A DNA stretch of 64,000 nt, from positions 60,611 through 124,610 of the forward strand of contig NZ_JACXBP010000011.1 in the NCBI RefSeq assembly GCF_014773485.1, read 5' to 3'. Position 1 is the stretch's first letter, and every line of letters starts with the position of its first letter. Source of the stretch: Erwinia aphidicola (lineage in GTDB: Bacteria > Pseudomonadota > Gammaproteobacteria > Enterobacterales > Enterobacteriaceae). This document shows, in pieces, positions 8,701-18,099 of this stretch. A program made the translations under genes and the position numbers. Below the pieces are notes generated by a model, which was not told the origin of the DNA, searched no databases, and saw only the letters and a program-made list of their open reading frames with translations.

Positions 8701-9777
8701 ATGAGTAAGAAAAAATTTTCTAAATTACGTGAATGGAATCGTCGTAAAAATTATTTCTTCAAATCCTTACGGATGGATATAGCACGAATTTTACACGATC
8801 ATAAAAAACCAAGGCATTTTGACCTGGCTTCTGTAAAACAAGTACTCTTTTTACGAGATGATGATAAAATAGGCGACATGGTTGTCTCAACTTCTTTATT
8901 TCGTGAGTTTGGGAAGGCAGGCTTCAAGATTGATGTACTGGCTGGAAAAAATAACGCCAGTGTCATTGAGCACAATCCTTATATCCGTCGAATTGTCGTC
9001 GCTCCCGGGGATCAAAATGATAGTATTTCCCTGGCAAAGAAATTAGCCCGCCACCAGTATGATTTGGTAGTTGATATGGGAGATAAAATATCTCCGGCAA
9101 GACTTCGTTTTATTAAATCAATCAATTCAAAGAACGTCATTGGATTTAATAAATCAAAATATAACATTTATAATAAATCACTCGATTACTTGGGTTACGA
9201 CACGCACATTACTGCCCGATACTCTTTATTATTAGATACCATGCAGTTTAAAGACTTTAGTACTGACTATGACTTACACTGCCCTGATGAGATTAAAAAT
9301 TCTGTAGGTTTATTTTTCGATAACCTCCCTGGATCCCTGAAAATAGTGATCAATCCTTTCGCAGCCGATACGCGACGCGATTTATCTATTTCTCAACTGG
9401 AAGAACTAGTAAGTAGAATAAAAGAAAAATGGTCAGGGGCAGAAATAATTATTATTGGAATGATGTCACGTATTAGCTGCCTGGCGATCCCTGAGACACA
9501 TACAAACCCGTTCAACTCCCTAAGTAGCGCAATTGAAATAATTCGACGTGCCGATTTAGTCATTAGCCCGGACACCTCAATCGTGCATATAGCAACAGCT
9601 TGGAAAAAACGTTTGGTGTGTTTGTATGGTAATGATGTACATGGAGAGTTTATTAATAGCGCGGTGTGGGGCCCGGGAAACACTCATGCTGTGCAGCTCT
9701 TCACAAAAGATAAGGATCATCCAATATCGAGCATCGCAGTTAACGACATAATGTCAGCTATCGAAAAGTTGATTTAA
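8701..9777 (+). CDS. Family-9 glycosyltransferase, heptosyltransferase-like (AT-rich)
   Basis: Probable LPS-core heptosyltransferase or relative; donor and acceptor are unknown. The protein has a basic N-terminal extension (about 50 residues, many Lys/Arg), then VLFLRDDDKIGDMVVSTSL, matching the family-9 N-terminal motif, and SPDTSIVHIATAWKKRLVCLYG at the donor site. The ATG at 8701 lies 5 bases after waaC; the ribosome site is weak. Base composition is clearly richer in A+T than hldD-waaF, with AAA/AAT/ATA codons frequent, suggesting acquisition by transfer. It ends at a shared terminator with the convergent glycosyltransferase. The length is 358 residues. Confidence 0.8.
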   Translation: MSKKKFSKLREWNRRKNYFFKSLRMDIARILHDHKKPRHFDLASVKQVLFLRDDDKIGDMVVSTSLFREFGKAGFKIDVLAGKNNASVIEHNPYIRRIVVAPGDQNDSISLAKKLARHQYDLVVDMGDKISPARLRFIKSINSKNVIGFNKSKYNIYNKSLDYLGYDTHITARYSLLLDTMQFKDFSTDYDLHCPDEIKNSVGLFFDNLPGSLKIVINPFAADTRRDLSISQLEELVSRIKEKWSGAEIIIIGMMSRISCLAIPETHTNPFNSLSSAIEIIRRADLVISPDTSIVHIATAWKKRLVCLYGNDVHGEFINSAVWGPGNTHAVQLFTKDKDHPISSIAVNDIMSAIEKLI

Positions 9778-9810
9778 AGATCAAGCTCCAGCTTATGGGG
9801 CTTGATCTTT
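9776..9810. terminator. Bidirectional terminator between convergent glycosyltransferases
   Basis: Perfect 11-bp arms AAAGATCAAGC (9776-9786) and GCTTGATCTTT (9800-9810), extended inward by further pairs. The A-rich left and T-rich right flanks make it usable on both strands. The left arm begins within the stop codon of the upstream gene. Confidence 0.8.
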
Positions 9811-9818
9811 ATCGTTAA

Positions 9819-10931
9819 TTAGTTACTCTTTTCCGTTGAACCAGAGATAGTCCTCAAACGAGGAATAATCTTACTTAAAACCATATCAGGTTTAATCAGT
9901 GACATTGGGGATGAGTAAATCTGGCTACTCTTGTGACGAGCTACATAAATAACATCATGCAAATGCTTATCCTGCAAGGGACCCGTCGCATAAGGATTAG
10001 CAGTAACAAACAGACTTACTGTGGCTGTTTTTGCCGCAATAGCAATATGCAGAGGACCCGTATCCCCTGTAAGCAGCACAGAGAACCGACTAATCATATC
10101 CGTCAATTGTTTAAGACCCGTTTTACCGACATGGTCCGTAACCCGATAATGATAAGCAGGATCGATATGCTGCCAGAACGATTTTACCAGCCCCTTCTCT
10201 TCTGGCCCGCCAATTAGCGAAATATGTAAAGCAGGAAAGGAGCTTAGTAAGGCTTCAGCGACTTTGGCAAAATTCTCTGGTGGCCAACAACGTTCGGGTT
10301 TTGATGCGCCCATCTGAAAACCAACGGTAAGTACAACCGAGGAGCGAGTCTTTGGTATTGCCATTGGCAGTTTCATCTGGAAGTTGCTTATTTCGCAGCC
10401 CAGAGGCTCAACCAGCGCAAGTTTGCGCTGTATGATATGACCAACAAATCCAATTGTGTAATCAGTTAACCAGCGATCACGTGGTTCAAAATCATCATAG
10501 TAGTTATCGCGAATAACATACTGAGCCCCCGCCAAAATTGCGCTGAGATAATCATAGGGTTCATGGGAATGCAGCAGAAGAGCCAGGTCAGGTTTATCCT
10601 TCTCGCTCTTCAATCCTCGAATCATCGCCCCCATGGTAGAATACTTATTATTCCACCATACTACCCTATCCCAGTCCTCACCGTCCTGTAAAAACTCACG
10701 AAACTTTTCATGTGCAACGAGCGTTATTCGTGCTGAAGGATAACGTTTTCTGACTGCACGAATTGCCGGGGAGTTGAAGAGAAAATCGCCCAAGGCGGTG
10801 GTTGAATAAATGACGATATTTTTAAATTCATGACTTTTGTCAATGGATTGATTTACTTGAAGCCGTCGGTTAAAACGCGTATAGCCTGATAAAAATAGGC
10901 TAATCGCCTTTTTCTTCCATTGCTTACTCAT
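9819..10931 (-). CDS. Family-9 glycosyltransferase, heptosyltransferase-like
   Basis: Second extra member of the heptosyltransferase family in the LPS locus, on the minus strand; substrate unknown. It has a basic N-terminus, then NIVIYSTTALGDFLFNSPAI (family-9 motif), GFQMGASKPERCWPPENF in the middle and LTGDTGPLHIAIAAKTATVSLF at the donor site. The first codons read GTG ATG; I chose the ATG at 10931 (370 residues). Composition is intermediate to AT-rich. It follows the deacetylase gene on the same strand with 70 bases between, so the two may form a small operon. Confidence 0.8.
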   Translation of the reverse strand: MSKQWKKKAISLFLSGYTRFNRRLQVNQSIDKSHEFKNIVIYSTTALGDFLFNSPAIRAVRKRYPSARITLVAHEKFREFLQDGEDWDRVVWWNNKYSTMGAMIRGLKSEKDKPDLALLLHSHEPYDYLSAILAGAQYVIRDNYYDDFEPRDRWLTDYTIGFVGHIIQRKLALVEPLGCEISNFQMKLPMAIPKTRSSVVLTVGFQMGASKPERCWPPENFAKVAEALLSSFPALHISLIGGPEEKGLVKSFWQHIDPAYHYRVTDHVGKTGLKQLTDMISRFSVLLTGDTGPLHIAIAAKTATVSLFVTANPYATGPLQDKHLHDVIYVARHKSSQIYSSPMSLIKPDMVLSKIIPRLRTISGSTEKSN

Positions 10932-11001
10932 CACAATTTCTCAAATTAAGGTTCAGTTAAACAGCCGTTCATCAGCATATAAAGTTACAGGATATTACAT
11001 C

Positions 11002-11961
11002 CTACAAGCGCAGTTTTTCTTGATAATACTCTGACAAGGTCTGCCCGACAGTTCTTGATTGCAGCCATTCAAATAGCGCCTCAAGATCATCATACAATGT
11101 CTCAATATGTTCGTTCGTCTTAAACGTCGGACTACCACCCGGCATAAACTCTGAGGAGTGCAGCATAAACTCAACATAATCGCTGCCGTCAGCCAGCGTT
11201 TTCTCAGCGACATCAATCATCTGTGCAACATTGCCCCCCATCGGGCGCAGCCAGTGAACCGACGGGCTACGCTGCTTGCCACGCAGGCGATCGTAACCCT
11301 GCTTGACGACGTTCATTAAGGACGAATGCTTATAGCGGATGCTCATCGGCACTTCCAGCAAGGGCGACTGCCCCGCTTTTGCTATGTCATGTTCGTCGAT
11401 AAAATAGGCGCAGTCGGGGAAATGCTGATAGTTAGTCCCACCTTGACCTTTTGGGTCCCCCGGAGAAAATGCCCAGTTCACGCGTGGGGTAACAGAGCAG
11501 TCAACCTGATAACCAAGCTCAATCAGCAGCTGAGCATAATACTCATTGAATGCCCAGCGGCCGGCACGATGGCTGCGCATCTTGACCTGCAAAGTATCCT
11601 CAAGCAGCTGAGTCATATAGCTAACCTTTTCTCTGATAACCTTTGCAGGATACTCAATCAGATAGGGCTTGTTCCGCCAGTCATCTCCGGTAAGGTCGTG
11701 TAGCGGAGGGCTGTTCCATGCATGCAGATGCATCCCGATTTCACCACTGTTGCGGGCAATCACATCGCGCGCGAATTCGACATAGGCGGGATCAACCGCC
11801 ATTTCATAGTTGGTCAGCCATGTGGGTTTAAAGGAATACTTCTCGCAAAGCTGCTGGAATCGAGGCAGAAAAAGGGTGTTTTCCGTTGTGATACGGTCAT
11901 GGTTTTGCCAAAGGTTATCGCCTTCGGTATCGATGGTGATGATAAACGCGGGCTTAGCCAT
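11002..11961 (-). CDS. WalW-like polysaccharide deacetylase family protein
   Basis: Resembles the WalW-type proteins found in LPS core clusters of Serratia, Klebsiella relatives and Erwiniaceae. This naming is from memory and was not checked by search. The N-terminus AFIITIDTEGDN carries an Asp-Glu pair in place of the NodB Asp-Asp, GEIGMHLHAW has the metal-site histidines, and SHRAGRWAFNEYY and LLEVPMSIRY follow. No signal peptide is visible, so a cytoplasmic site is likely. It may deacetylate an N-acetylated core sugar. The start ATG at 11961 has AGGAAGGAA upstream. It is 319 residues long and divergent from waaQ. Confidence 0.75.
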   Translation of the reverse strand: MAKPAFIITIDTEGDNLWQNHDRITTENTLFLPRFQQLCEKYSFKPTWLTNYEMAVDPAYVEFARDVIARNSGEIGMHLHAWNSPPLHDLTGDDWRNKPYLIEYPAKVIREKVSYMTQLLEDTLQVKMRSHRAGRWAFNEYYAQLLIELGYQVDCSVTPRVNWAFSPGDPKGQGGTNYQHFPDCAYFIDEHDIAKAGQSPLLEVPMSIRYKHSSLMNVVKQGYDRLRGKQRSPSVHWLRPMGGNVAQMIDVAEKTLADGSDYVEFMLHSSEFMPGGSPTFKTNEHIETLYDDLEALFEWLQSRTVGQTLSEYYQEKLRL

Positions 11962-12121
11962 TTTCCTTCCTGCAGTGAGATTTATCTGCCCGTTATGTTA
12001 CGTAGCCAGCGGCAATTGCGCAAAGTTATTCTCCCCCCAGACAGCCAGGTGGCTATGATGCTAGCCACGTCCCAGCCACTGCTTTAGAATCAGCAACTGG
12101 TTTACTAAACAGTGATCGAGT
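11962..12121. promoter_or_regulatory. Divergent control region walW-like/waaQ
   Basis: This 160-base region separates the minus-strand deacetylase from waaQ. It contains a perfect hairpin GTGGCTA-TGATGC-TAGCCAC at 12049-12068, about 55 bases before waaQ. I looked for the RfaH ops/JUMPstart core GGCGGTAG, which precedes many waa operons, and did not find it. Confidence 0.35.
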
Positions 12122-13195
12122 ATGACAAATCAGGACCTGCCGCTTTCATCCCACCCTGTTGCCCGCATTCTGGTGATCAAGTTTCGTCACCATGGCGATA
12201 TGCTTTTAACCACTCCGGTTATCCGCTCGCTGAAAGCAGCCTGGCCCGATGCCACTGTGGACGTACTGCTATATGAAGAAACCCGCGCCATGCTTACGCA
12301 TCATCCTGATATTCATCAGGTCTATGCAATAGACCGTACGTGGAAAAAACAGGGCATTCGCTTTCAGGTCAGCCAGGAGTGGCAGCTGTTGAAAACGCTG
12401 AGAAAGCAGCGTTACGATCTGGTGGTGAATCTTGCTGACCAGTGGCGCAGTGCATTGATTACACGCTTTACCGGTGCCCCGGTGCGGCTTGGTTTTGATT
12501 TTCCAAAACGTCAGGGCGCGCTATGGCGCCGCTGTCATTCGCATTTAGTCCCAACAGAGACACATAATACTCTGCATACCGTAGAACAGAATCTGTCGCT
12601 ACTTGCCCCGTTAAAATTGCCCTCCACCGACACTACCGTTGGTATGTATTACGCCGAAAGCGATCGCCTTAAAGTGCGCGAGCAGATCAATGGCGCAACG
12701 AAATATATCGTGGTACAGCCTACTTCGCGCTGGTTTTTCAAATGCTGGAGCGAGGAGAAAATGGCCGCCGTTATCCAGTCATTGCAGAATGATGGCCATA
12801 CTATTGTGCTGACTTCCGGACCCGATAAAAAAGAGCTGGCGATGGTCAGTCAGATTGAGGGCCTACTCTCATCACGGCAGAATGTTATCTCCCTGGCCGG
12901 TCAGCTGACGCTAAACCAACTGGCGGCGCTGATAGATGAGGCCGGGCTATTTATTGGTGTGGATTCCGTACCCATGCACATGGCCGCCGCATTGCAAACC
13001 CCCTGTATCGCGCTTTTTGGCCCGTCAAAGTTAGTCTTCTGGCGGCCATGGCAGGTAAACGGTGAGGTAATCTGGGCTGGCGACTTTGCTCCCCTACCCG
13101 ATCCAGATGCTGTCGATACCAAAACCGCAGAACGTTTCCTGGATGCCATTCCAGTGGAAACTGTGCTCAGTGCAGCGAGGAAATTACTGGCATGA
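12122..13195 (+). CDS. waaQ: LPS core heptosyltransferase III (WaaQ)
   Basis: Adds a branch heptose to the LPS inner core. It is a family-9 glycosyltransferase with ARILVIKFRHHGDMLLTTPV at residues 14-33, VVQPTSRWFFKCWSEEKMA in the middle and GVDSVPMHMAAALQTPCIALFG, followed by the conserved WRPW. The length, 357 residues, is normal for WaaQ. It heads a compact waaQ-wabG-wabH operon; wabG overlaps its stop codon. GC content returns to that of the housekeeping genes here. Confidence 0.93.
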   Translation: MTNQDLPLSSHPVARILVIKFRHHGDMLLTTPVIRSLKAAWPDATVDVLLYEETRAMLTHHPDIHQVYAIDRTWKKQGIRFQVSQEWQLLKTLRKQRYDLVVNLADQWRSALITRFTGAPVRLGFDFPKRQGALWRRCHSHLVPTETHNTLHTVEQNLSLLAPLKLPSTDTTVGMYYAESDRLKVREQINGATKYIVVQPTSRWFFKCWSEEKMAAVIQSLQNDGHTIVLTSGPDKKELAMVSQIEGLLSSRQNVISLAGQLTLNQLAALIDEAGLFIGVDSVPMHMAAALQTPCIALFGPSKLVFWRPWQVNGEVIWAGDFAPLPDPDAVDTKTAERFLDAIPVETVLSAARKLLA

Positions 13196-14319
13196 AACCG
13201 ATTCGGCTGGCCATTGTTCGCCAGAAATACCGCCCGGATGGCGGAGCGGAGCGCTTTATCTCTCGCGCACTTGAGGCGCTGGATAATCAGGCGATGGATC
13301 TCAATGTCATCACCCGTCAGTGGCAGGGCGAACGCCAGGCTAACTGGCATCTGCATATTTGCGATCCGTTTAAATGGGGCCGCATCAGTCGCGAGCGTGG
13401 CTTTGCCGATGCTGCCAGAAAAATCTGGCAGCGTGAGAAATTCGATATCGTGCAGAGCCACGAGCGCATTGCCGGTTGTGATATTTATCGTGCCGGAGAT
13501 GGTGTTCATCAGCGCTGGCTGGAACAACGTTCGCTTATCCTTCCTGCATGGCGTCAGAAGCTGCTGATGAGTAATCGTTATCACCGCTACGTGATGCATG
13601 CCGAACGCGAGATGTATCAGGCAAAGGAGCTTAAGGCCGTTATTTGCAACGCGCAAATGGTGAAAGACGAAATCATTGAGCGTTTTGGCGTTGCTGGCGA
13701 CAAGATCCATGTTATCTACAATGCCATCAGCACTACCCAGTTTGTTCCAGTCAGCGAAGTGGAACGCAGTAAGCTGCGTGCCAAACTGGGTCTTCCTCTT
13801 AATGCCACCATTCTGATCTATGTCGGTTCTGGCTTTGAACGTAAGGGGCTGGCCGCCGCCATCAGAGCGGTCGCTGGCACCAACCGCTATCTGGTGGTGG
13901 TTGGCAAAGATAAGGCGGAAAAACAGTATCAGTCACTGGCCAGCGAACTGGGCTGCAGCGAACGGATTATCTTTGCGGGTATGCAACAGGATACGCGCCC
14001 ATGGTATCAGGCCGCTGACGGTTTATTACTGCCAACGCTCTATGACCCCTTCCCCAATGTCATTCTGGAAGCCATGGCCTGTGGATTACCCGTGATCACC
14101 TCGACCACCTGTGGTGGCAGCGAGTTTATTGAGCAAGGGAAAAATGGCTATGTCTGCGATGCGCTGGACATTTCCGCGCTGCGTGATGCAGTGATGTCAC
14201 TCCCCGACCACGCCGTTGGCAGCGAGATGGCAAATCATGCCCGAGCGCGCGTGATGGGTTCATCCCCTCAGCGCCTGTCGCAGCAGCTGGTTGCTCTTTA
14301 TCAACACATTCTGGATTAA
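13192..14319 (+). CDS. wabG: LPS core galacturonosyltransferase/glucosyltransferase (WabG-like)
   Basis: GT-B family-4 glycosyltransferase. The start, RLAIVRQKYRPDGGAERF, and the long region with ITRQWQG and GRISRERGF resemble WabG of Klebsiella and Serratia, which transfers galacturonic acid to the inner-core heptose, more than E. coli WaaG. This call rests on recalled sequence similarity. The donor site has LLPTLYDPFPNVILEAMACG (E-x7-E motif) near 290-310. The ATG overlaps the waaQ stop (ATGA), and wabH follows within a few bases. The alternative name waaG is often used for this family. It is 375 residues long. Confidence 0.8.
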   Translation: MKPIRLAIVRQKYRPDGGAERFISRALEALDNQAMDLNVITRQWQGERQANWHLHICDPFKWGRISRERGFADAARKIWQREKFDIVQSHERIAGCDIYRAGDGVHQRWLEQRSLILPAWRQKLLMSNRYHRYVMHAEREMYQAKELKAVICNAQMVKDEIIERFGVAGDKIHVIYNAISTTQFVPVSEVERSKLRAKLGLPLNATILIYVGSGFERKGLAAAIRAVAGTNRYLVVVGKDKAEKQYQSLASELGCSERIIFAGMQQDTRPWYQAADGLLLPTLYDPFPNVILEAMACGLPVITSTTCGGSEFIEQGKNGYVCDALDISALRDAVMSLPDHAVGSEMANHARARVMGSSPQRLSQQLVALYQHILD

Positions 14320-14322
14320 ACC

Positions 14323-15420
14323 ATGCGTATCTTGATGATTATCGATGGACTGCCGGGTGGCGGGGCTGAAAAAGTGGTGCTGACGCTCTGCGAAGGCATG
14401 CAGAAGATGGGACATCAGGTTACTCTGTTTTCCCTGCGTAATGTCTGCAAGTACGCTCTTCCTGAGGGGATTGATTATCAGGTTGTGGAGAGTGATAGCA
14501 AGGTACCGTGGCGTAAACTGACTGAACTGAAACGTCGGGCAGCCGGTCTGGACCGTGCAATTGCCGCCAGTGAAATGCAGGCAGGAAGTTTCGACCTGGT
14601 CTTCTCGCACCTGCACAAAACCGATCGCATCGTTGCTCGTTGTAAAAATCTGTCGCCGGAAAAAATGTGGTACTGCATTCACGGCATACTCTCCACTTCG
14701 TATCTCGGGCACCGTAAAGGTATCGATCGCTGGATCAAGCTGCGAAAAATAGCCCGAATTTATCAGGGAAAGAATATTGTTGCCGTCTCACAGGCCGTGG
14801 CGGATGATTTGCAAACCAGGCTCTCGATAACGCCGCGCCGGCTGGCGGTGATCAATAACCCGTTTGATATCGCCCATCTGCTTGCTCAGGCAGAACAGCC
14901 CTTTTCTCTGACAAAAGAGCCCTATATCGTCCATGTAGGTCGTTTTCACCCGACAAAACGCCACGATCGTCTGTTAAAGGCTTATGCCGGGACAGGGATT
15001 GAGGCCAAACTTGTGCTGGCAGGGACAGGCGACGAAGCGCGGATAGCATCAGTTAAAGAGCTGGCTGAAAAACTGGGCATCAACGATCGCGTCATTTTTG
15101 CGGGTTTCCAGGCTAATCCCTATCCCTTGATCAAACATGCCGGGATGCTGGTACTCAGTTCAGATAGCGAAGGCTTTGGCAATGTGCTGGTCGAAGCATT
15201 GCTATGTGGTACCCCCGTTGCCAGTACACGCTGCCCCGGGGGACCTGCAGAAATTCTGGAACGTGCGGGCATGAGCAATGCGCTTTCAGAGTTGAGCAGT
15301 GAATCACTGGCGCAAGTGATGGCTGATATCTGGCAGAACCCCCCAGTTATCAATCGCCAACGGCTGATGAGCTACGATCTGCAGCCCATCTGTCAGCAGT
15401 ATCTTTCGCTTAAGGATTAA
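14323..15420 (+). CDS. wabH: LPS core GT4 glycosyltransferase (WabH-like)
   Basis: GT-B family-4 glycosyltransferase, 365 residues. It begins RILMIIDGLPGGGAEKVV, like WabH, the outer-core N-acetylglucosamine transferase of Klebsiella and Serratia (recalled similarity). The nucleotide-sugar site has SSDSEGFGNVLVEALLCGTP near 280-300, followed by STRCPGGPAEIL. It is the third gene of the waaQ operon. Its 3' end overlaps the 3' end of the minus-strand glycosyltransferase by 11 bases. A WabH GlcNAc transferase next to a deacetylase would make glucosamine in the core possible, but that is inference. Confidence 0.78.
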   Translation: MRILMIIDGLPGGGAEKVVLTLCEGMQKMGHQVTLFSLRNVCKYALPEGIDYQVVESDSKVPWRKLTELKRRAAGLDRAIAASEMQAGSFDLVFSHLHKTDRIVARCKNLSPEKMWYCIHGILSTSYLGHRKGIDRWIKLRKIARIYQGKNIVAVSQAVADDLQTRLSITPRRLAVINNPFDIAHLLAQAEQPFSLTKEPYIVHVGRFHPTKRHDRLLKAYAGTGIEAKLVLAGTGDEARIASVKELAEKLGINDRVIFAGFQANPYPLIKHAGMLVLSSDSEGFGNVLVEALLCGTPVASTRCPGGPAEILERAGMSNALSELSSESLAQVMADIWQNPPVINRQRLMSYDLQPICQQYLSLKD

Positions 15421-16426
15421 TTCGTGCCAATTTCTGCCAGACCTCATCAACACTCACATCGACACAATCACCTGATGAGGTCTGCAGTATTTGCGACTCA
15501 CCCGACCACGGACGCCATGATTTCTGGTCAGTATCACCAAAAAACACCACCTGCTTTTTCTGCATCGCTGCGGCCAGATGCATCTGCCCACCATCACTGC
15601 ATAGCACCTGCGCACACTGCTCGTACGCTGCAACCAGCTCACGCACGGAAGCGGTAGGATAGAGTGAAACACGCGGGCTATGACATGCCGCCAGTACCTG
15701 CTCGGCGCGGTGCCGATCGCCAACATCATCCGGCGCCAGCGTGCCCTGCGGCGACCAGAAGATCAGTACACTTCCGCTGTTTTCCTGCAGATACTGCTGA
15801 ATAATGGCGACATAGCGCTCCAGCGGCCAACGCCGTTTCGGACTGCGGCTGCTGATGTGCACAGCCAGCCCAATCGGTTGCCTTGGCTGAAGCTGTTCAA
15901 TACGTTGCCGGGCATGCTCGCGCTCCTGCTCGGTGAGCCAAATGCGCACGGGCGGAATGGCAATCTGTTGGTCAGTGATCGCTGACAGATAACTGAAGGT
16001 CTGCTCAACCTGATGCTCACCGCGAAAATCCGCACGGCGGTAAGGCACAGTGATGCTTTTGTCACCGGTATCGGCGCCAATAATATGCTTTGCACCGGCC
16101 ATTTTCGCCAGACGCAGACTGTATTTACAAGGAACGGGATTCGCAAGAATGGTGGCGTCAAAATGAATGCGGCGCAGCTGCATAAACATTTTCAGGCGTT
16201 CAAAATAGACCCCCAGCTTGGCGGATCTCCCCGCAGCGTGCTTCGCCTTGCGGTAAATAAAGGTGCGGGTAATATGCGGATTATTTTTCACCACGTCCTG
16301 ACTAACAGTGTTGATCAGCAGATAGACGTTAGCCTCAGGATAAGCCGTTTTTATCCCTTCGATCAGCGGTGTTGTACAAACCAAATCGCCGATATTGTCC
16401 CGGCGTATCACTAAAATATTCTTCAT
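15410..16426 (-). CDS. Family-9 glycosyltransferase, heptosyltransferase-like
   Basis: Sixth family-9 glycosyltransferase of the locus, 338 residues. The N-terminus is NILVIRRDNIGDLVCTTPLI, the middle has VHISSRSPKRRWPLERY, and the donor site reads LCSDGGQMHLAAAMQKKQVVFFG, followed by WRPW. It probably adds a heptose or related sugar to the outer core; the acceptor is unknown. It is convergent with wabH (11-base overlap), so no separate terminator fits between them. Composition is like the neighbouring chromosome, so it does not look recently acquired. Confidence 0.8.
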   Translation of the reverse strand: MKNILVIRRDNIGDLVCTTPLIEGIKTAYPEANVYLLINTVSQDVVKNNPHITRTFIYRKAKHAAGRSAKLGVYFERLKMFMQLRRIHFDATILANPVPCKYSLRLAKMAGAKHIIGADTGDKSITVPYRRADFRGEHQVEQTFSYLSAITDQQIAIPPVRIWLTEQEREHARQRIEQLQPRQPIGLAVHISSRSPKRRWPLERYVAIIQQYLQENSGSVLIFWSPQGTLAPDDVGDRHRAEQVLAACHSPRVSLYPTASVRELVAAYEQCAQVLCSDGGQMHLAAAMQKKQVVFFGDTDQKSWRPWSGESQILQTSSGDCVDVSVDEVWQKLARINP

Positions 16427-16824
16427 TACTCATTAACCTGCAGCGCACGGGTGCGCCAGATATACATAATCGATTTAAGGCGCGATTAGCGCGTTACCAT
16501 CCCCTGAGTACTCCTCATCCATTGAATATTTCCTCCTTACCGCCAGCGGCAACGGGTGTTGCCTGGGCTATTTGACATCTCTCAGACGGGAATTGCACAC
16601 GGAAAGTCAAAAAAAATCCAGGTAATCCTTTGCAGTTTGAACCCATTCAAATTTACAGGGATGACTATTTTCTCAGATGAGGGGATGATTTCAGTGCTCC
16701 AGCCGCAGGTTCACCCTTATGAAGTAGTGTGAGCCCGCCCAACTTATCTGCTAACATGCCGCATTATTTCTCTTTTTTTGGCTATCTCCGGGCGTAAGTC
16801 TCTGTTCACCTGAAAAGCAATGTG
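16427..16824. other. Noncoding region before waaA
   Basis: Nearly 400 bases between the divergent glycosyltransferase and waaA. It is relatively AT-rich toward waaA and should contain both promoters. I see no credible small ORF, no ops element and no strong terminator. Confidence 0.4.
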
Positions 16825-18099
16825 ATGATTACCATTTATACCGCTCTGCTGTATCTCATTCAGCCGTTAATCTGGCTTCGTCTCTGGCTCCGCGGCCGGA
16901 AAGCTCCTGCCTATCGCAAACGCTGGGCGGAACGCTATGGCTTTTGCGCAGGCAAAGTAAAGCCTGACGGTATTCTGTTGCATTCAGTTTCGGTGGGCGA
17001 AACGCTGGCCGCCATTCCGCTGGTGCGGGCGCTGCGCCATCGCTACCCCGATCTGCCTATCGTGGTCACCACCATGACCCCCACCGGGTCTGAACGAGCC
17101 AGCTCCGCCTTCGGCAAAGATGTGCATCACGTCTATCTGCCTTACGACCTGCCCGGGGCGATGAACCGCTTCTTCGATACCGTGCGCCCACGCCTGGTGA
17201 TCATCATGGAAACCGAGCTCTGGCCGAACATGATCACCCAGCTGCACGAGCGCAAAATCCCGCTGGTGATTGCCAACGCGCGGCTGTCAGAACGCTCCGC
17301 CAGGGGTTACCAGAAAATCGGCAAATTTATGAAGCGATTGCTGCAACGTATTACGCTTATCGCCGCGCAGAATGCCGAAGACGGGGAGCGCTTTATCAGC
17401 CTTGGTCTGAAGCGCTCTCATCTGGCGGTCACCGGCAGCCTGAAATTTGATATTTCCGTGACGCCAGAGCTGGCTGCCCGCGCGATCACGCTGCGCCGCC
17501 AGTGGGCGCCACGCCGCCCGGTGTGGATTGCCACCAGTACCCATGAAGGGGAAGAGAGTATTATTCTGGACGCGCACCGCAAATTACTGGCGCGATTCCC
17601 TAATCTGCTGCTGATCCTGGTGCCGCGCCACCCGGAACGTTTCGAGACGGCGCGCGCGCTGACGCAAAAAAATGGCTTCAGCTATATCCTGCGCAGCAGC
17701 GGTGAGATCCCGTCCGGCAGCACTGAGGTGGTGATTGGCGATACCATGGGCGAGCTGATGCTGCTGTACGGTATCGCCGATCTCGCCTTTGTTGGCGGCA
17801 GCCTGGTCGAGCGCGGTGGCCACAATCCACTGGAGCCTGCCGCCCACGCAATTCCGGTACTGATGGGGCCACATACCTTTAATTTTAAAGATATCTGCGC
17901 CCGCCTGCAGCAGGCAGATGGTCTGATTACCGTTACGGATGCGGAGTCGCTGGATAAAGAGATCGGCAATCTGCTGACCGATGAGGACTACCGCCTCTAC
18001 TACGGCCGTCATGCCGTTGATGTGCTGCATCAGAACCAGGGTGCTCTGCAGCGCCTGCTACATTTACTGGAACCTCATCTGCCACAGCGGAATCATTAA
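16825..18099 (+). CDS. waaA: Kdo transferase (lipid IVA 3-deoxy-D-manno-octulosonic acid transferase)
   Basis: Transfers two Kdo residues to lipid IVA, an essential step of LPS assembly at the inner membrane. It has an N-terminal membrane anchor (YTALLYLIQPLIWLRLWLRG), then LHSVSVGETLAAIPL with the catalytic glutamate, METELWPN, KFDISVTPELA, ATSTHEGEE, and FVGGSLVERGGHNPLEPAA near 320-340. The ORF begins with GTG at 16822; the ATG at 16825 gives MITIYTALLY, in line with E. coli, and 424 residues. It forms the waaA-waaE-coaD operon. Confidence 0.97.
   Translation: MITIYTALLYLIQPLIWLRLWLRGRKAPAYRKRWAERYGFCAGKVKPDGILLHSVSVGETLAAIPLVRALRHRYPDLPIVVTTMTPTGSERASSAFGKDVHHVYLPYDLPGAMNRFFDTVRPRLVIIMETELWPNMITQLHERKIPLVIANARLSERSARGYQKIGKFMKRLLQRITLIAAQNAEDGERFISLGLKRSHLAVTGSLKFDISVTPELAARAITLRRQWAPRRPVWIATSTHEGEESIILDAHRKLLARFPNLLLILVPRHPERFETARALTQKNGFSYILRSSGEIPSGSTEVVIGDTMGELMLLYGIADLAFVGGSLVERGGHNPLEPAAHAIPVLMGPHTFNFKDICARLQQADGLITVTDAESLDKEIGNLLTDEDYRLYYGRHAVDVLHQNQGALQRLLHLLEPHLPQRNH

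Noticed and set aside
8680..11000. Mobile element or transposase in the AT-rich LPS block
   Set aside because: No transposase-like ORF, terminal inverted repeats or target-site duplication could be seen; homologous recombination is a simpler explanation.
12049..12068. Hairpin before waaQ considered as an RfaH ops element or attenuator
   Set aside because: It lacks the ops core GGCGGTAG and lacks a T-run; kept only as a note on the control region.
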